From JAIRNF01 sp031550925 (lineage in GTDB: Bacteria > Bacteroidota > Bacteroidia > Bacteroidales > UBA932), in assembly GCA_031550925.1 (NCBI GenBank), contig JAVBOE010000066.1, positions 1 to 19,825 of the forward strand: a stretch of DNA of 19,825 bases. Direction: 5' to 3'. Both the position numbers and the translations under genes were made by a program. This document shows, piece by piece, positions 7,272-14,395 of this stretch; the stretch's first letter is position 1; each line of letters opens with the position of its first letter. Below the pieces are notes generated by a model that saw only the letters and a list, made by a program, of their open reading frames with translations, ran no database searches and was not told the DNA's origin.

Positions 7272-7862
7272 TTAAACATTTTCGTTAATAAAATTCGCAA
7301 GTATTTGTTCACCATACTTCGATGATTTCTCAGGGTGAAACTGACAACCATAAAAGTTGTTTTTTCTCATTGCAGCAGAGAATATATTATGGTATTCGCA
7401 GCTGGCAATGGTATGCTCGTTCTCCGGTACGTAGAAAGAATGCACAAAGTACATACGCTCATTCTCCGATATATCTTTAAATAACTCTGTTTTCAGTGAT
7501 TTGATATTGTTCCATCCCATATGAGGTACCTTGACAATATTAGGCATTGCAATAACTTCTACAGGAAAGATTCCTAGTCCGGTAGTGTTCTCTTCTTGCG
7601 ATGATTTACACATTAGCTGCATACCAAGGCAAATACCAAGTACAGGCATATTAAGCATAGGGATTAGTTCGTCAATACCTTTTTCCTTCAGCTGTTTCAT
7701 TGCAGCAGATGCCTGCCCAACTCCGGGGAATATTACTCTATCGGCGTTCTTTATTATGTTTGGGTTATCTGTTACAATGCTTTCAAATCCTAATCTTGAA
7801 ATGGCTTTCTTAACAGAAAAAAGGTTACCTGCACCGTAATCTATAATTGTAATATTTTTCAT
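7272..7862 (-). CDS. hisH: Imidazole glycerol phosphate synthase glutamine amidotransferase subunit
   Basis: HisH hydrolyses glutamine and channels ammonia to HisF. The 196 residues form a class I glutamine amidotransferase: IIDYGAGNLFSV near the N-terminus, oxyanion strand FPGVGQ at 45-50, nucleophile C78 in LGICLGMQLM, and H176/E178 in CQFHPEKS complete the triad. It begins 1 nt after the hisB stop and ends 20 nt before hisA, the widest gap in the operon. Confidence 0.97.
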   Translation of the reverse strand: MKNITIIDYGAGNLFSVKKAISRLGFESIVTDNPNIIKNADRVIFPGVGQASAAMKQLKEKGIDELIPMLNMPVLGICLGMQLMCKSSQEENTTGLGIFPVEVIAMPNIVKVPHMGWNNIKSLKTELFKDISENERMYFVHSFYVPENEHTIASCEYHNIFSAAMRKNNFYGCQFHPEKSSKYGEQILANFINENV

Positions 7863-7863
7863 A

Positions 7864-8967
7864 CTATAACGTTCCTTTTGATGATGGAATTTCGCTACCT
7901 GTTTGCCTTATCGCATCTCTTATGCAACGTGCAAAGGCTTTAAATATGGCTTCAATCTTATGATGCGTGTTAGTCCCTTTTGCTTCTATGTGTAAATTAC
8001 AGGCACATACTTGGCAAAATGAGTGAAAAAAATGGCTGGTCATTTCAGTCGGAAAACTGCCTACATATTCTCTTTCAAACTCTACATCCCATACTAAACA
8101 AGCCCTTCCGGAGAAATCAAGTAGAACCTTTGCGCATGATTCGTCCATAGGAAGAGCAAAAGCATACCGTTCAATTCCTTTTTTGCTACCTAGTGCTTCG
8201 CGAAAGCATTCACCTAAAGCAATTCCGGTATCTTCTATTGTGTGATGTTCGTCAACACTCAAATCTCCTTTTACTGAAATAGCTAAGTCTATGCCACCAT
8301 GACGTGCTATTTGTTGTAGCATATGGTCAAAAAAATCTATACCTGTGCTGATTTTATTTTTTCCGTTTCCGTTAAGGTTAACCTCTATTGAAATCTCTGT
8401 TTCAGAGGTTTTTCGATAGATATAAGCCTTTCTGCTTCCTGCTTTCAGAAAGTTGTATATCTCACTCCATAAAGTTGAGCAAAATGCAACGTTGTTGATG
8501 CTGGGTACTTTTTCTCCAATGAATATTCCTTTCAACCCCATATTTTTCGCCAGTTGCATATCGGTTATGCGGTCTCCGATTACGTATGAGTTTTCATAAT
8601 CGAGCAGCTCATTCAAGTACTTCTCAACCATTCCGATTTCAGGTTTACGGCGTGGAGATTTCTGTTCAGGAAGGCTATCATCGATAAGGATTTCATCAAA
8701 GTTTACTCCTTCAGCCGCAAGTGTTTTTAGCATTAGCTCCTGCAATGGTAAAAAATCTTCCATTGGAAATGATGATGTGCCAAGCCCATCTTGATTGCTA
8801 ACCATAACTAACCGATAATCGGTTTCTTTTGCAAGCCTGCTGAGAGAGGTAATAACTTCCGGCATAAACTCAAACTTATCAAGTCTGTCTATTTGGTAGT
8901 CAATGGGTGGCTCTCGTAAGATTGTACCATCGCGGTCTATAAACAATATTTTCTTTTTTGTAAGCAT
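7864..8967 (-). CDS. hisB: Bifunctional histidinol-phosphatase / imidazoleglycerol-phosphate dehydratase
   Basis: The fused enzyme carries out dehydration of IGP to imidazole acetol phosphate and, two steps later, dephosphorylation of histidinol phosphate. The HAD phosphatase is N-terminal (about 1-170): DRDGT at 11-15 with nucleophile D11, K108 in RRKPE, and GDRITD at 131-136. The dehydratase fills about 178-367, with metal-binding DEHHTIED at 239-246 and GTNTHHKIEA at 331-340. At 367 residues it is slightly longer than E. coli HisB. The loop that in E. coli HisB holds structural zinc through Cys/His residues here reads SLPEQKSPRRKPE (98-110), with no cysteine or histidine. It lies 5 nt after hisC and 1 nt before hisH. 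Confidence 0.96.
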   Translation of the reverse strand: MLTKKKILFIDRDGTILREPPIDYQIDRLDKFEFMPEVITSLSRLAKETDYRLVMVSNQDGLGTSSFPMEDFLPLQELMLKTLAAEGVNFDEILIDDSLPEQKSPRRKPEIGMVEKYLNELLDYENSYVIGDRITDMQLAKNMGLKGIFIGEKVPSINNVAFCSTLWSEIYNFLKAGSRKAYIYRKTSETEISIEVNLNGNGKNKISTGIDFFDHMLQQIARHGGIDLAISVKGDLSVDEHHTIEDTGIALGECFREALGSKKGIERYAFALPMDESCAKVLLDFSGRACLVWDVEFEREYVGSFPTEMTSHFFHSFCQVCACNLHIEAKGTNTHHKIEAIFKAFARCIRDAIRQTGSEIPSSKGTL

Positions 8968-8972
8968 AGTAA

Positions 8973-10019
8973 TTATAAGCTATTTTTCCAGCTGGTTAGA
9001 ACTTCGAGTAAACGATTATTCTCTTCTGGTGTACCGATGCTAAAACGGATTCCACCTTTTACACGCGGAGGTATTTCTCTTAAACGGGCTACAACATTAT
9101 TATTGAGCAAAAATTGGTATAGGTCTTTTGATCTATTGGATGTTGCAAGAATAAAGTTAGCCTGAGATGGATATATTTTATCAAATAAATTCATATTTGT
9201 AAGGGCGCTAAACATACGACCTCTTTCTTGCCTTATTATTGCTATCTTCTTTGCAAAATCTTGCTTATCGGATAATAACTTCAGTGCAAGATTTTGTGAT
9301 GCAGAGCTTACATTGTATGGTAGCTTTACTTTAGATAGTATGCCGATAATGGGTTCCGATGCAATACATATTCCTAGCCTCAATCCTGCGGCAGCCCATG
9401 ATTTTGATAGCGTTTGCATTATTATTAGAGTGGGGTATTTATCAATAAGGTTTATGTACGAATCAGTATCTGCAAAATCAATATAGGCCTCATCAACTAC
9501 AACCAATGATTTACTTGTAGAAACAATAGCTTCAACGGTTTCTTTTGGAATAATATTGCCTATAGGGTTATTAGGCGAGCAGAGAAAAATAATTTTGGTA
9601 TTGCCGTTTTGTATCTTTTTTAGTGTGGCTATATCCGGCTGTAGCTCTTCTGTCATTGTTATTCTATATATATCTGCAGCGTTTATTTGAGCGCATACTT
9701 CGTACATAGAATAACCGGGTATAAATGTTATGATGTTATCATAGTTCGGTTCACAAAAGCTGCGAATCAGTAAATCTATAACCTCATCGCTTCCGTTGCC
9801 TAGCAAAATGTTTTTAGTACTAATGCCTTTATCTTTTGCAATAGCCTCTTTTAGCTCCTGCTGCATAGGGTCGGGGTAACGGTTATATCCATTTTCGTAT
9901 GGATTTTCGTTTGCATCAATGAAGATCGTATCAGAAGAACCGCGCTTAAACTCAAGTTGGGCGCATGCATATGGCTCCAGCTCCAGTATATTTTTTCTAA
10001 CAAGCTTTTCTATGTTCAT
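8973..10019 (-). CDS. hisC: Histidinol-phosphate aminotransferase
   Basis: HisC transfers the amino group of glutamate to imidazole acetol phosphate. The 348-residue protein has the fold-type I PLP features: DANENPYENGYNRYPDP at 35-51, SPNNPIG at 148-154, DEAYIDF at 176-182 and the Schiff-base lysine K206 in TLSKSWAAAGLRLG. The gene overlaps hisD by 4 nt (ATGA) and lies 5 nt before hisB, matching the classical GDCBHAFI order. Confidence 0.96.
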   Translation of the reverse strand: MNIEKLVRKNILELEPYACAQLEFKRGSSDTIFIDANENPYENGYNRYPDPMQQELKEAIAKDKGISTKNILLGNGSDEVIDLLIRSFCEPNYDNIITFIPGYSMYEVCAQINAADIYRITMTEELQPDIATLKKIQNGNTKIIFLCSPNNPIGNIIPKETVEAIVSTSKSLVVVDEAYIDFADTDSYINLIDKYPTLIIMQTLSKSWAAAGLRLGICIASEPIIGILSKVKLPYNVSSASQNLALKLLSDKQDFAKKIAIIRQERGRMFSALTNMNLFDKIYPSQANFILATSNRSKDLYQFLLNNNVVARLREIPPRVKGGIRFSIGTPEENNRLLEVLTSWKNSL

Positions 10020-11299
10020 TGTATATCTTTTAATCTGATTGATACGGCATTTTTATGTGCAAATAATTCTTCTCCTTCAGCCATCGCTTCAATAGTAGAA
10101 CCTAGAAAAGATAAACCTTTGAGCGTAATCTCTTGGAATGATATTTTCTTTAAAAATGTATCTACACTGATCCCGCTGTATGCCTTTGCATAGCCATTTG
10201 TTGGTAAGGTATGGTTTGTCCCGGATGCATAGTCTCCGGCACTTTCAGGGCTATAGCTACCCAAAAATACAGAGCCTGCATTTTTTATCTTTGGAATTAG
10301 CTCTTTATAATTCTCAATAGATAGAATTAGATGTTCCGGAGCGTATTCATTCGCTATATCCATTGCAGTATATGCATTATCAACGATTATGCATATTGAA
10401 TTTTCTAAGGCTGCTTTTGCAATTTCTTTACGGGGTAATTCATCCAGCTGGGTAGATAGCTCTGCTAATACTTCTTCAAGAATCTCCGGAGTCCATGTAA
10501 CCAATACCACTTGACTATCCGAGCCATGTTCGGCTTGCGATAGTAGATCGGCAGCAACATATTTTGGTTGCGAACTTTTATCGGCAACAATCATTACCTC
10601 AGAAGGTCCAGCAGGCATATCAATGGCAATTCCAAAGCTGGTTGCATAGCGTTTTGCTTCGGTTACATATGAGTTTCCAGGACCTAGTATTTTATATACC
10701 TGAGGTATGCTTTCTGTCCCGAATGTCATTGCTGCAATAGCTTGGATACCGCCAACCTTATTCACTTCTTTAATGCCACATAGCTGCGCAGTCCATAGTA
10801 TTATGGGGTGTATTTTGCCTTTGTTATTAGGTGGAGAACATAGTGCAACTTGTTCGCATCCCGCTATACGAGCAGGAATGGCGAGCATTAAAACCGTAGA
10901 GAATAGCGGCGCGCTACCTCCGGGAATATAAAGTCCGACTTTCTCAATTGACCTGATTTCTTGCCAGCAAGAGAATCCGTTTTCGTTTGCAACCTTATAG
11001 GTACAAGGCTTCTGAACGTTATGAAAAGTTTCTATGTTTTTTGCAGCCAGCTTAATGGCATCTTTCAGCCTCTCTGAGACTTCTTTTTCAGCCTCAATAA
11101 ATTCTTCCTCACTTACCTTTAAATTTTCAATGTTAACCTTATCGTAGGTTAGGGTATATTGCTTTAAAGCCTTATCTCCATTAGATCTAACATTCTCAAA
11201 TATTGTTGCGCATAAGTCTTCTACCTGTGCTTTATCTTGCACAGGGCGGGCTACAATCTCCGCCCATTGTTCTTTTGATGGATAAAAATATTGCTTCAT
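10016..11299 (-). CDS. hisD: Histidinol dehydrogenase
   Basis: HisD oxidises L-histidinol to L-histidine in two NAD-dependent steps with a zinc cofactor. The 427-residue protein aligns with the E. coli enzyme at a constant offset of four: zinc ligands Q255, H258, D356 and H415, and catalytic E322/H323 in YAPEHLIL. GPGNSYVTEAKR at 206-217 and MPAGPSEVMI at 228-237 are strong family signatures. Its ATG overlaps the hisG stop by one base (TAATG), so the two genes are probably translationally coupled. Confidence 0.97.
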   Translation of the reverse strand: MKQYFYPSKEQWAEIVARPVQDKAQVEDLCATIFENVRSNGDKALKQYTLTYDKVNIENLKVSEEEFIEAEKEVSERLKDAIKLAAKNIETFHNVQKPCTYKVANENGFSCWQEIRSIEKVGLYIPGGSAPLFSTVLMLAIPARIAGCEQVALCSPPNNKGKIHPIILWTAQLCGIKEVNKVGGIQAIAAMTFGTESIPQVYKILGPGNSYVTEAKRYATSFGIAIDMPAGPSEVMIVADKSSQPKYVAADLLSQAEHGSDSQVVLVTWTPEILEEVLAELSTQLDELPRKEIAKAALENSICIIVDNAYTAMDIANEYAPEHLILSIENYKELIPKIKNAGSVFLGSYSPESAGDYASGTNHTLPTNGYAKAYSGISVDTFLKKISFQEITLKGLSFLGSTIEAMAEGEELFAHKNAVSIRLKDIQ

Positions 11300-12156
11300 T
11301 AGATAATCATTTTCTCAATAGGGATGATAAGTATTCCTTGCGCTCCGGCATCTTTCAGCCTATCTATTACCTCCCAAAACGTGTTCTCTTTTACTACAGA
11401 GTGAACCGAAACCCAATCGGGATCGTTCAATGGCAGTACTGTCGGGCTTTTCATTCCGGGGAGCAGCTTGCATATCTCATCAAGCGAAGCCTTAGGAGCG
11501 TTAAGTAAAATATACTTATTATTTTTAGACGCAAGTACAGCGTTGATTCTAAAGACTAAATCGTTTAGTATTTTTTCTTTTTGGGGAGAAAGATTTCTAT
11601 CTGCTACAATAATCGCTTCAGAGTCTAATATTTTATATACCTCTTTCAAACCATTCTTAAACAAGGTACTTCCGGTACTTACAATGTCGCAAATTGCGTC
11701 TGCAAGTCCCATTGCCGGAGCAATTTCTACCGAGCCGGAAATCTCATGTATCTCAGCTTCTATCCCTTGTTCAGAAAGAAAATCTTTTACCGAATTAGGG
11801 TAGGAGGTTGCAATGCGCTTACCGTTGAGCCAGCTTACATCTTCAAAGTTCACGCTGCGTGGTACGGCGATTGACAGGCGACAGCGAGAGAAGCCCAGCT
11901 TAATAATTTCTCGATTACGAGTTCTTTTTTCTATTTCGGTGTTGCTACCAATTATAGCAATATCAACCACTCCATCGCTGATGTACTGGGGGATGTCGTC
12001 GTTACGGAGGTAAAGAACATCCAGCTTAAAGTTAGACGCTTGGGCAAGCAGCTGATCTTTTCCGTTATTAATAGAAATGCCGCATTCTTTTAGCAGCCGA
12101 AGAGAGTCTTCGTTTAATCGACCTGATTTTTGAATTGCAATTTTTAGGTTATCCAT
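11299..12156 (-). CDS. hisG: ATP phosphoribosyltransferase, long form
   Basis: HisG joins ATP and PRPP to PR-ATP, the committed step of histidine synthesis. At 285 residues it is the long (hexameric) form. The catalytic part holds IQKSGRL at 8-14 and the PRPP-binding LADAICDIVSTGSTL at 151-165. About 215-285 is an ACT-like C-terminal domain (KYILLNAPKA..., GAQGILIIPIEKMI), the histidine feedback site in this form, so no separate HisZ is needed. It is the first structural gene of the operon, 100 nt downstream of the histidine leader ORF. The enzyme should therefore be controlled twice: by attenuation at transcription and by allosteric inhibition. Confidence 0.97.
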   Translation of the reverse strand: MDNLKIAIQKSGRLNEDSLRLLKECGISINNGKDQLLAQASNFKLDVLYLRNDDIPQYISDGVVDIAIIGSNTEIEKRTRNREIIKLGFSRCRLSIAVPRSVNFEDVSWLNGKRIATSYPNSVKDFLSEQGIEAEIHEISGSVEIAPAMGLADAICDIVSTGSTLFKNGLKEVYKILDSEAIIVADRNLSPQKEKILNDLVFRINAVLASKNNKYILLNAPKASLDEICKLLPGMKSPTVLPLNDPDWVSVHSVVKENTFWEVIDRLKDAGAQGILIIPIEKMII

Positions 12157-12178
12157 AGGCTTTTTATTTAGGCCCGAG

Positions 12179-12227
12179 GAATCAAGGAGGGTTTAGCACA
12201 CTAACTAAAAAAAGCCCACCTTGATTC
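12179..12227 (-). promoter_or_regulatory. Possible post-terminator hairpin in the hisG 5' UTR
   Basis: In the transcript GAAUCAAGG (12227-12219), which spans the loop and part of the 3' arm of the attenuator, is perfectly complementary to CCUUGAUUC (12187-12179), 22 nt before the hisG ATG. The pairing excludes the terminator hairpin but includes sequence made only after read-through. It could shape hisG translation or mRNA stability; its role is unknown. Confidence 0.35.
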
Positions 12228-12238
12228 AGGCGGGCTTT
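12207..12238 (-). terminator. his operon attenuator (intrinsic terminator, 3:4 hairpin)
   Basis: Read on the minus strand, AAAGCCCGCCU (12238-12228) pairs with AGGUGGGCUUU (12221-12211) in an 11-bp stem with one G-U pair and loop GAAUCA, followed directly by seven U residues (12213-12207). It lies between the leader ORF and hisG, so it can only act as a regulated terminator of the his operon. An alternative pairing with 12289-12281 would prevent it. Confidence 0.85.
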
Positions 12239-12256
12239 TATGTTTATAGTTTAGTT

Positions 12257-12337
12257 TCAGTTCAACATACAAGCATCATGCACCTGAATAAGGCGATGTG
12301 AATGATGATGATTATGATGCTGAGTAAAAAATACCAT
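12257..12337 (-). CDS. hisL: Histidine leader peptide
   Basis: A 26-codon ORF with ATG at 12337-12335 and TGA at 12259-12257 contains seven histidine codons: residues 7-14 read HHNHHHSH and residue 20 is also His. All but one are CAU. It begins about 15 nt after the predicted transcription start, and the attenuator follows 18 nt after its stop. Histidine runs at this density in front of hisG are the hallmark of ribosome-stalling attenuation. With little charged His-tRNA, ribosomes stall in the run and allow the antiterminator to form. Codon count, position, promoter and hairpins all agree. Confidence 0.88.
   Translation of the reverse strand: MVFFTQHHNHHHSHRLIQVHDACMLN
12272..12321 (-). promoter_or_regulatory. 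his leader RNA: 1:2 hairpin and antiterminator arm
   Basis: In the transcript AGCAUCAU (12321-12314, across the first His codons) pairs with AUGAUGCU (12279-12272). Inside this, CGCCU (12295-12291) pairs with AGGUG (12285-12281). Together they make the 1:2 structure. The segment AUUCAGGUG (12289-12281) can instead pair with CGCCUGAAU (12232-12224), the 5' part of the terminator stem, giving a 9-bp 2:3 antiterminator with one G-U pair. A ribosome stalled on the His codons would block the first strand of 1:2 and favour 2:3, hence read-through. Confidence 0.75.
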
Positions 12338-12358
12338 TGTCTTAGCTGTCTTTGAGTG

Positions 12359-12389
12359 CAAATGTATAATAAAGTGTAAGATTCACCAA
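12359..12389 (-). promoter_or_regulatory. his operon promoter
   Basis: On the minus strand TTG (12389-12387), a 20-nt spacer and TACATTTG (12366-12359) match the Bacteroidetes TTG/TAnnTTTG consensus exactly. The predicted start near 12352 places the hisL ATG about 15 nt into the transcript. The rest of the divergent gap (12390-12635) is very AT-rich and shows no other convincing feature. Confidence 0.7.
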
Positions 12390-12635
12390 ATAATATCTGA
12401 TAATTTTTTGTTGTCATGCAATTATTTTATGTTTATTGTGATTAAATTATTGTTTATCAGTATTATATATACATATGAATTTGTTAGATAAGAACAATAA
12501 TACTATGATAGTAAAAATACCATCGAACTTACTCTTCATATCTTATAATAAGTGTAAACTTTTGTATGTTAAGCGAAAGTTATATTAAACTTACAGTTTG
12601 CAGTTTCTTTTGCAAATATGTTTTAAATTATAGTT

Positions 12636-12661
12636 TTGATGCATTATTTTGCTTACTTTTG
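12636..12661 (+). promoter_or_regulatory. Possible promoter of the aminotransferase-oxidoreductase operon
   Basis: TACTTTTG at 12654-12661 matches TAnnTTTG, 41 nt before the ATG at 12703. The nearest TTG is at 12636-12638, giving a 15-nt spacer, shorter than usual. The -7 match is good but the -33 is weak. Confidence 0.35.
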
Positions 12662-12702
12662 CCTAGTATTAAGAGGATGTTTAATTTTAAATCAAAAGAT
12701 TG

Positions 12703-14028
12703 ATGAGTGCGAAAACAACACCGATTAACAGAGAGTTAGTTGACAAAGTTATCAAAGAAAGCGGGATTGTATCTCCCGGTAAGGCTTCTATTAGAGAGCT
12801 GACTGCGCTGGTAAATAAGATTGAAGCAACATCGGGCGAAAAGTATATCCGTATGGAAATGGGTGTACCGGGCTTAGAACCTTCAAAAATTGCCTACGAG
12901 GCAGAAATGAAGGCGTTGCAAAATGGTGTGGCATCAAAATATCCAATGCTTGAAGGAGTACCTGTTTTGAAAAAAGAAGCATCTCGTTTTGTGAAGAACT
13001 TTCTCAATGCTGATGTGCCGGAAGAGTGTTGTATTCCTACAGTAGGCTCTATGCAGGGTGGTATGGCTGCTTTTATGATGGTTGCACGCCTTCACAAAGA
13101 AAAAGATACGGTGCTTTTTATTGACCCCGGTTTTCCAGCGCAAAAAACACAGCTGGAAGTGCTTGGCATTAAATACGAAGCGTTTGATGTATATAACTTC
13201 CGTGGCGAAAAGCTGAAAGATAAGCTGGAAAGCTACCTTAAGAAAGGCAATATTGCTGCGATAGTTTATTCAAATCCTAATAACCCTTCGTGGATTTGCT
13301 TTAACGATAAAGAATTAGAGACCATCGGATTATTGGCTACCGAGTATGATGCAGTTGTTATAGAAGATTTGGCATACTTTGCAATGGATTTCCGTCATGA
13401 TTACGGCAAGCCCGGCGTACCCCCTTATCAGCCAACGGTAACGCAGTACACAGATAACTATGTGTTACTTATTTCCAGCTCAAAAGCGTTTAGCTATGCC
13501 GGCCAGCGTATAGCATTTTTGGCTGTTTCGCCCAAGATAGCAAAGACAAAGTATCCGGACTTGAGACGCTACTTTGCATTCGAAGAGTTCTTGCGCACGT
13601 TGATTTTTGGTGTGATGTATGCGCTTTCATCAGGTGTTGCGCATTCGGTTCAGTATGGTTACGCGGCATTGTTAGAGGCTGCAAATAGCGGTAAATACAA
13701 CTTTATAGACGATGTGAAGGTGTATGGCGAGAGAGCCAAATTAATGAAGAAGCTGTTTACCGATAATGGTTTCAAAATAGTGTACGATATGGATGAAAAT
13801 GAGCCTATAGCAGATGGGTTCTACTTTACTATTGCGTATCCGGGTATGTCGAGCGAGAAGTTGATTGAGAACATGCTGTACTATGGTATATGCGCTATAT
13901 CGCTTGGTATTACAGGTAGTGAGCGTTCTGAAGGGTTGCGCGCGTGCACATCGCAAATTCAGTTTGATCAAATGCCTATACTGGAAGAACGAGTAAAACA
14001 ATTCCATCACGATTTTCCTATAGCTTAA
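12703..14028 (+). CDS. PLP-dependent class I/II aminotransferase
   Basis: From the ATG at 12703 the protein has 441 residues, longer than the roughly 390-400 of ordinary aspartate-type aminotransferases. Fold-type I landmarks are clear: YPMLEGVPVLKKEA at 80-93 (the Y-x-x-x-x-G-x-x-x-L segment), NPNNPSW at 191-197, E221-D222 in VVIEDLAYF, the Schiff-base lysine K261 in SSSKAFSYAGQR, and R269. The amino-acid substrate cannot be read from this. It directly precedes a 2-oxoacid:ferredoxin oxidoreductase set on the same strand, separated by 117 nt of repeat. A joint role, making or degrading one amino acid through its 2-oxoacid, is the obvious inference. A TTG at 12700 extends the frame by one codon but is not needed. 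Confidence 0.85.
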   Translation: MSAKTTPINRELVDKVIKESGIVSPGKASIRELTALVNKIEATSGEKYIRMEMGVPGLEPSKIAYEAEMKALQNGVASKYPMLEGVPVLKKEASRFVKNFLNADVPEECCIPTVGSMQGGMAAFMMVARLHKEKDTVLFIDPGFPAQKTQLEVLGIKYEAFDVYNFRGEKLKDKLESYLKKGNIAAIVYSNPNNPSWICFNDKELETIGLLATEYDAVVIEDLAYFAMDFRHDYGKPGVPPYQPTVTQYTDNYVLLISSSKAFSYAGQRIAFLAVSPKIAKTKYPDLRRYFAFEEFLRTLIFGVMYALSSGVAHSVQYGYAALLEAANSGKYNFIDDVKVYGERAKLMKKLFTDNGFKIVYDMDENEPIADGFYFTIAYPGMSSEKLIENMLYYGICAISLGITGSERSEGLRACTSQIQFDQMPILEERVKQFHHDFPIA

Positions 14029-14035
14029 AAGAGAA

Positions 14036-14116
14036 GCCCCCAACCCCCAAAGGGGGCGAACTATAAATAGTATGCGGTTAAATCCCTCCCCTTTGGGCTT
14101 TGGGGAGGTTAGGAGG
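14036..14116. repeat. GC-rich palindromic intergenic repeat, second copy type
   Basis: GCCCCC (14036-14041) pairs with GGGGGC (14052-14057), and CCTCCCC (14085-14091) pairs with GGGGAGG (14102-14108), followed by TTAGGAGGGG. The reverse complement of the second half contains CCTAACCTCCCC, close to CCTAACCCTCCC in the element at 2331-2390. It lies inside the aminotransferase-ferredoxin gap and has no U-tract, so read-through is likely. Confidence 0.65.
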
Positions 14117-14145
14117 GGCAAATAAATACATTTAAATAAATAGAT

Positions 14146-14373
14146 ATGGCAAAAATTAGAGGAACAATAGTTGTAGATACGGAATGCTGCAAGGGCTGTA
14201 GAGTCTGCGTGGTAACATGCCCTACTAAAACTATTGACTTAGGACATGAAGTAAACTCAAAAGGCTATAACTATATGCAGATGGTTAATCCAGAAAATTG
14301 TACGGGTTGTACTAACTGTGCGGCAGTATGTCCGGACAGCTGCATAACTGTTTACAGAGTTAAAGTTGATTGA
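14146..14373 (+). CDS. 2x[4Fe-4S] ferredoxin subunit of a 2-oxoacid:ferredoxin oxidoreductase
   Basis: The 75-residue protein has two complete cluster motifs: C15-x2-C18-x2-C21-x3-C25-P and C52-x2-C55-x2-C58-x3-C62-P. This is the small delta-type subunit (KorD/VorD/PorD class) that passes electrons between the catalytic subunits and ferredoxin. It is 22 nt upstream of the alpha subunit, the usual neighbour. No membrane segment or signal peptide is present, so it should be cytoplasmic. Confidence 0.9.
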   Translation: MAKIRGTIVVDTECCKGCRVCVVTCPTKTIDLGHEVNSKGYNYMQMVNPENCTGCTNCAAVCPDSCITVYRVKVD

Positions 14374-14395
14374 AAATATTAAAAAGAAAATAATA

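Noticed and set aside
12475..12588. Plus-strand 37-codon ORF in the his-aminotransferase gap
   Set aside because: Very AT-rich composition, no promoter match at a sensible distance and no recognisable pattern; likely chance.
14036..14116. Terminator between the aminotransferase and ferredoxin genes
   Set aside because: The GC-rich stems are not followed by a U-tract, and the sequence matches a dispersed repeat type rather than a terminator.
14366..14395. Upstream TTG start for the oxidoreductase alpha subunit
   Set aside because: It lies within the end of the ferredoxin gene and adds a Lys/Ile-rich tail foreign to the family; the ATG at 14396 gives the usual start.
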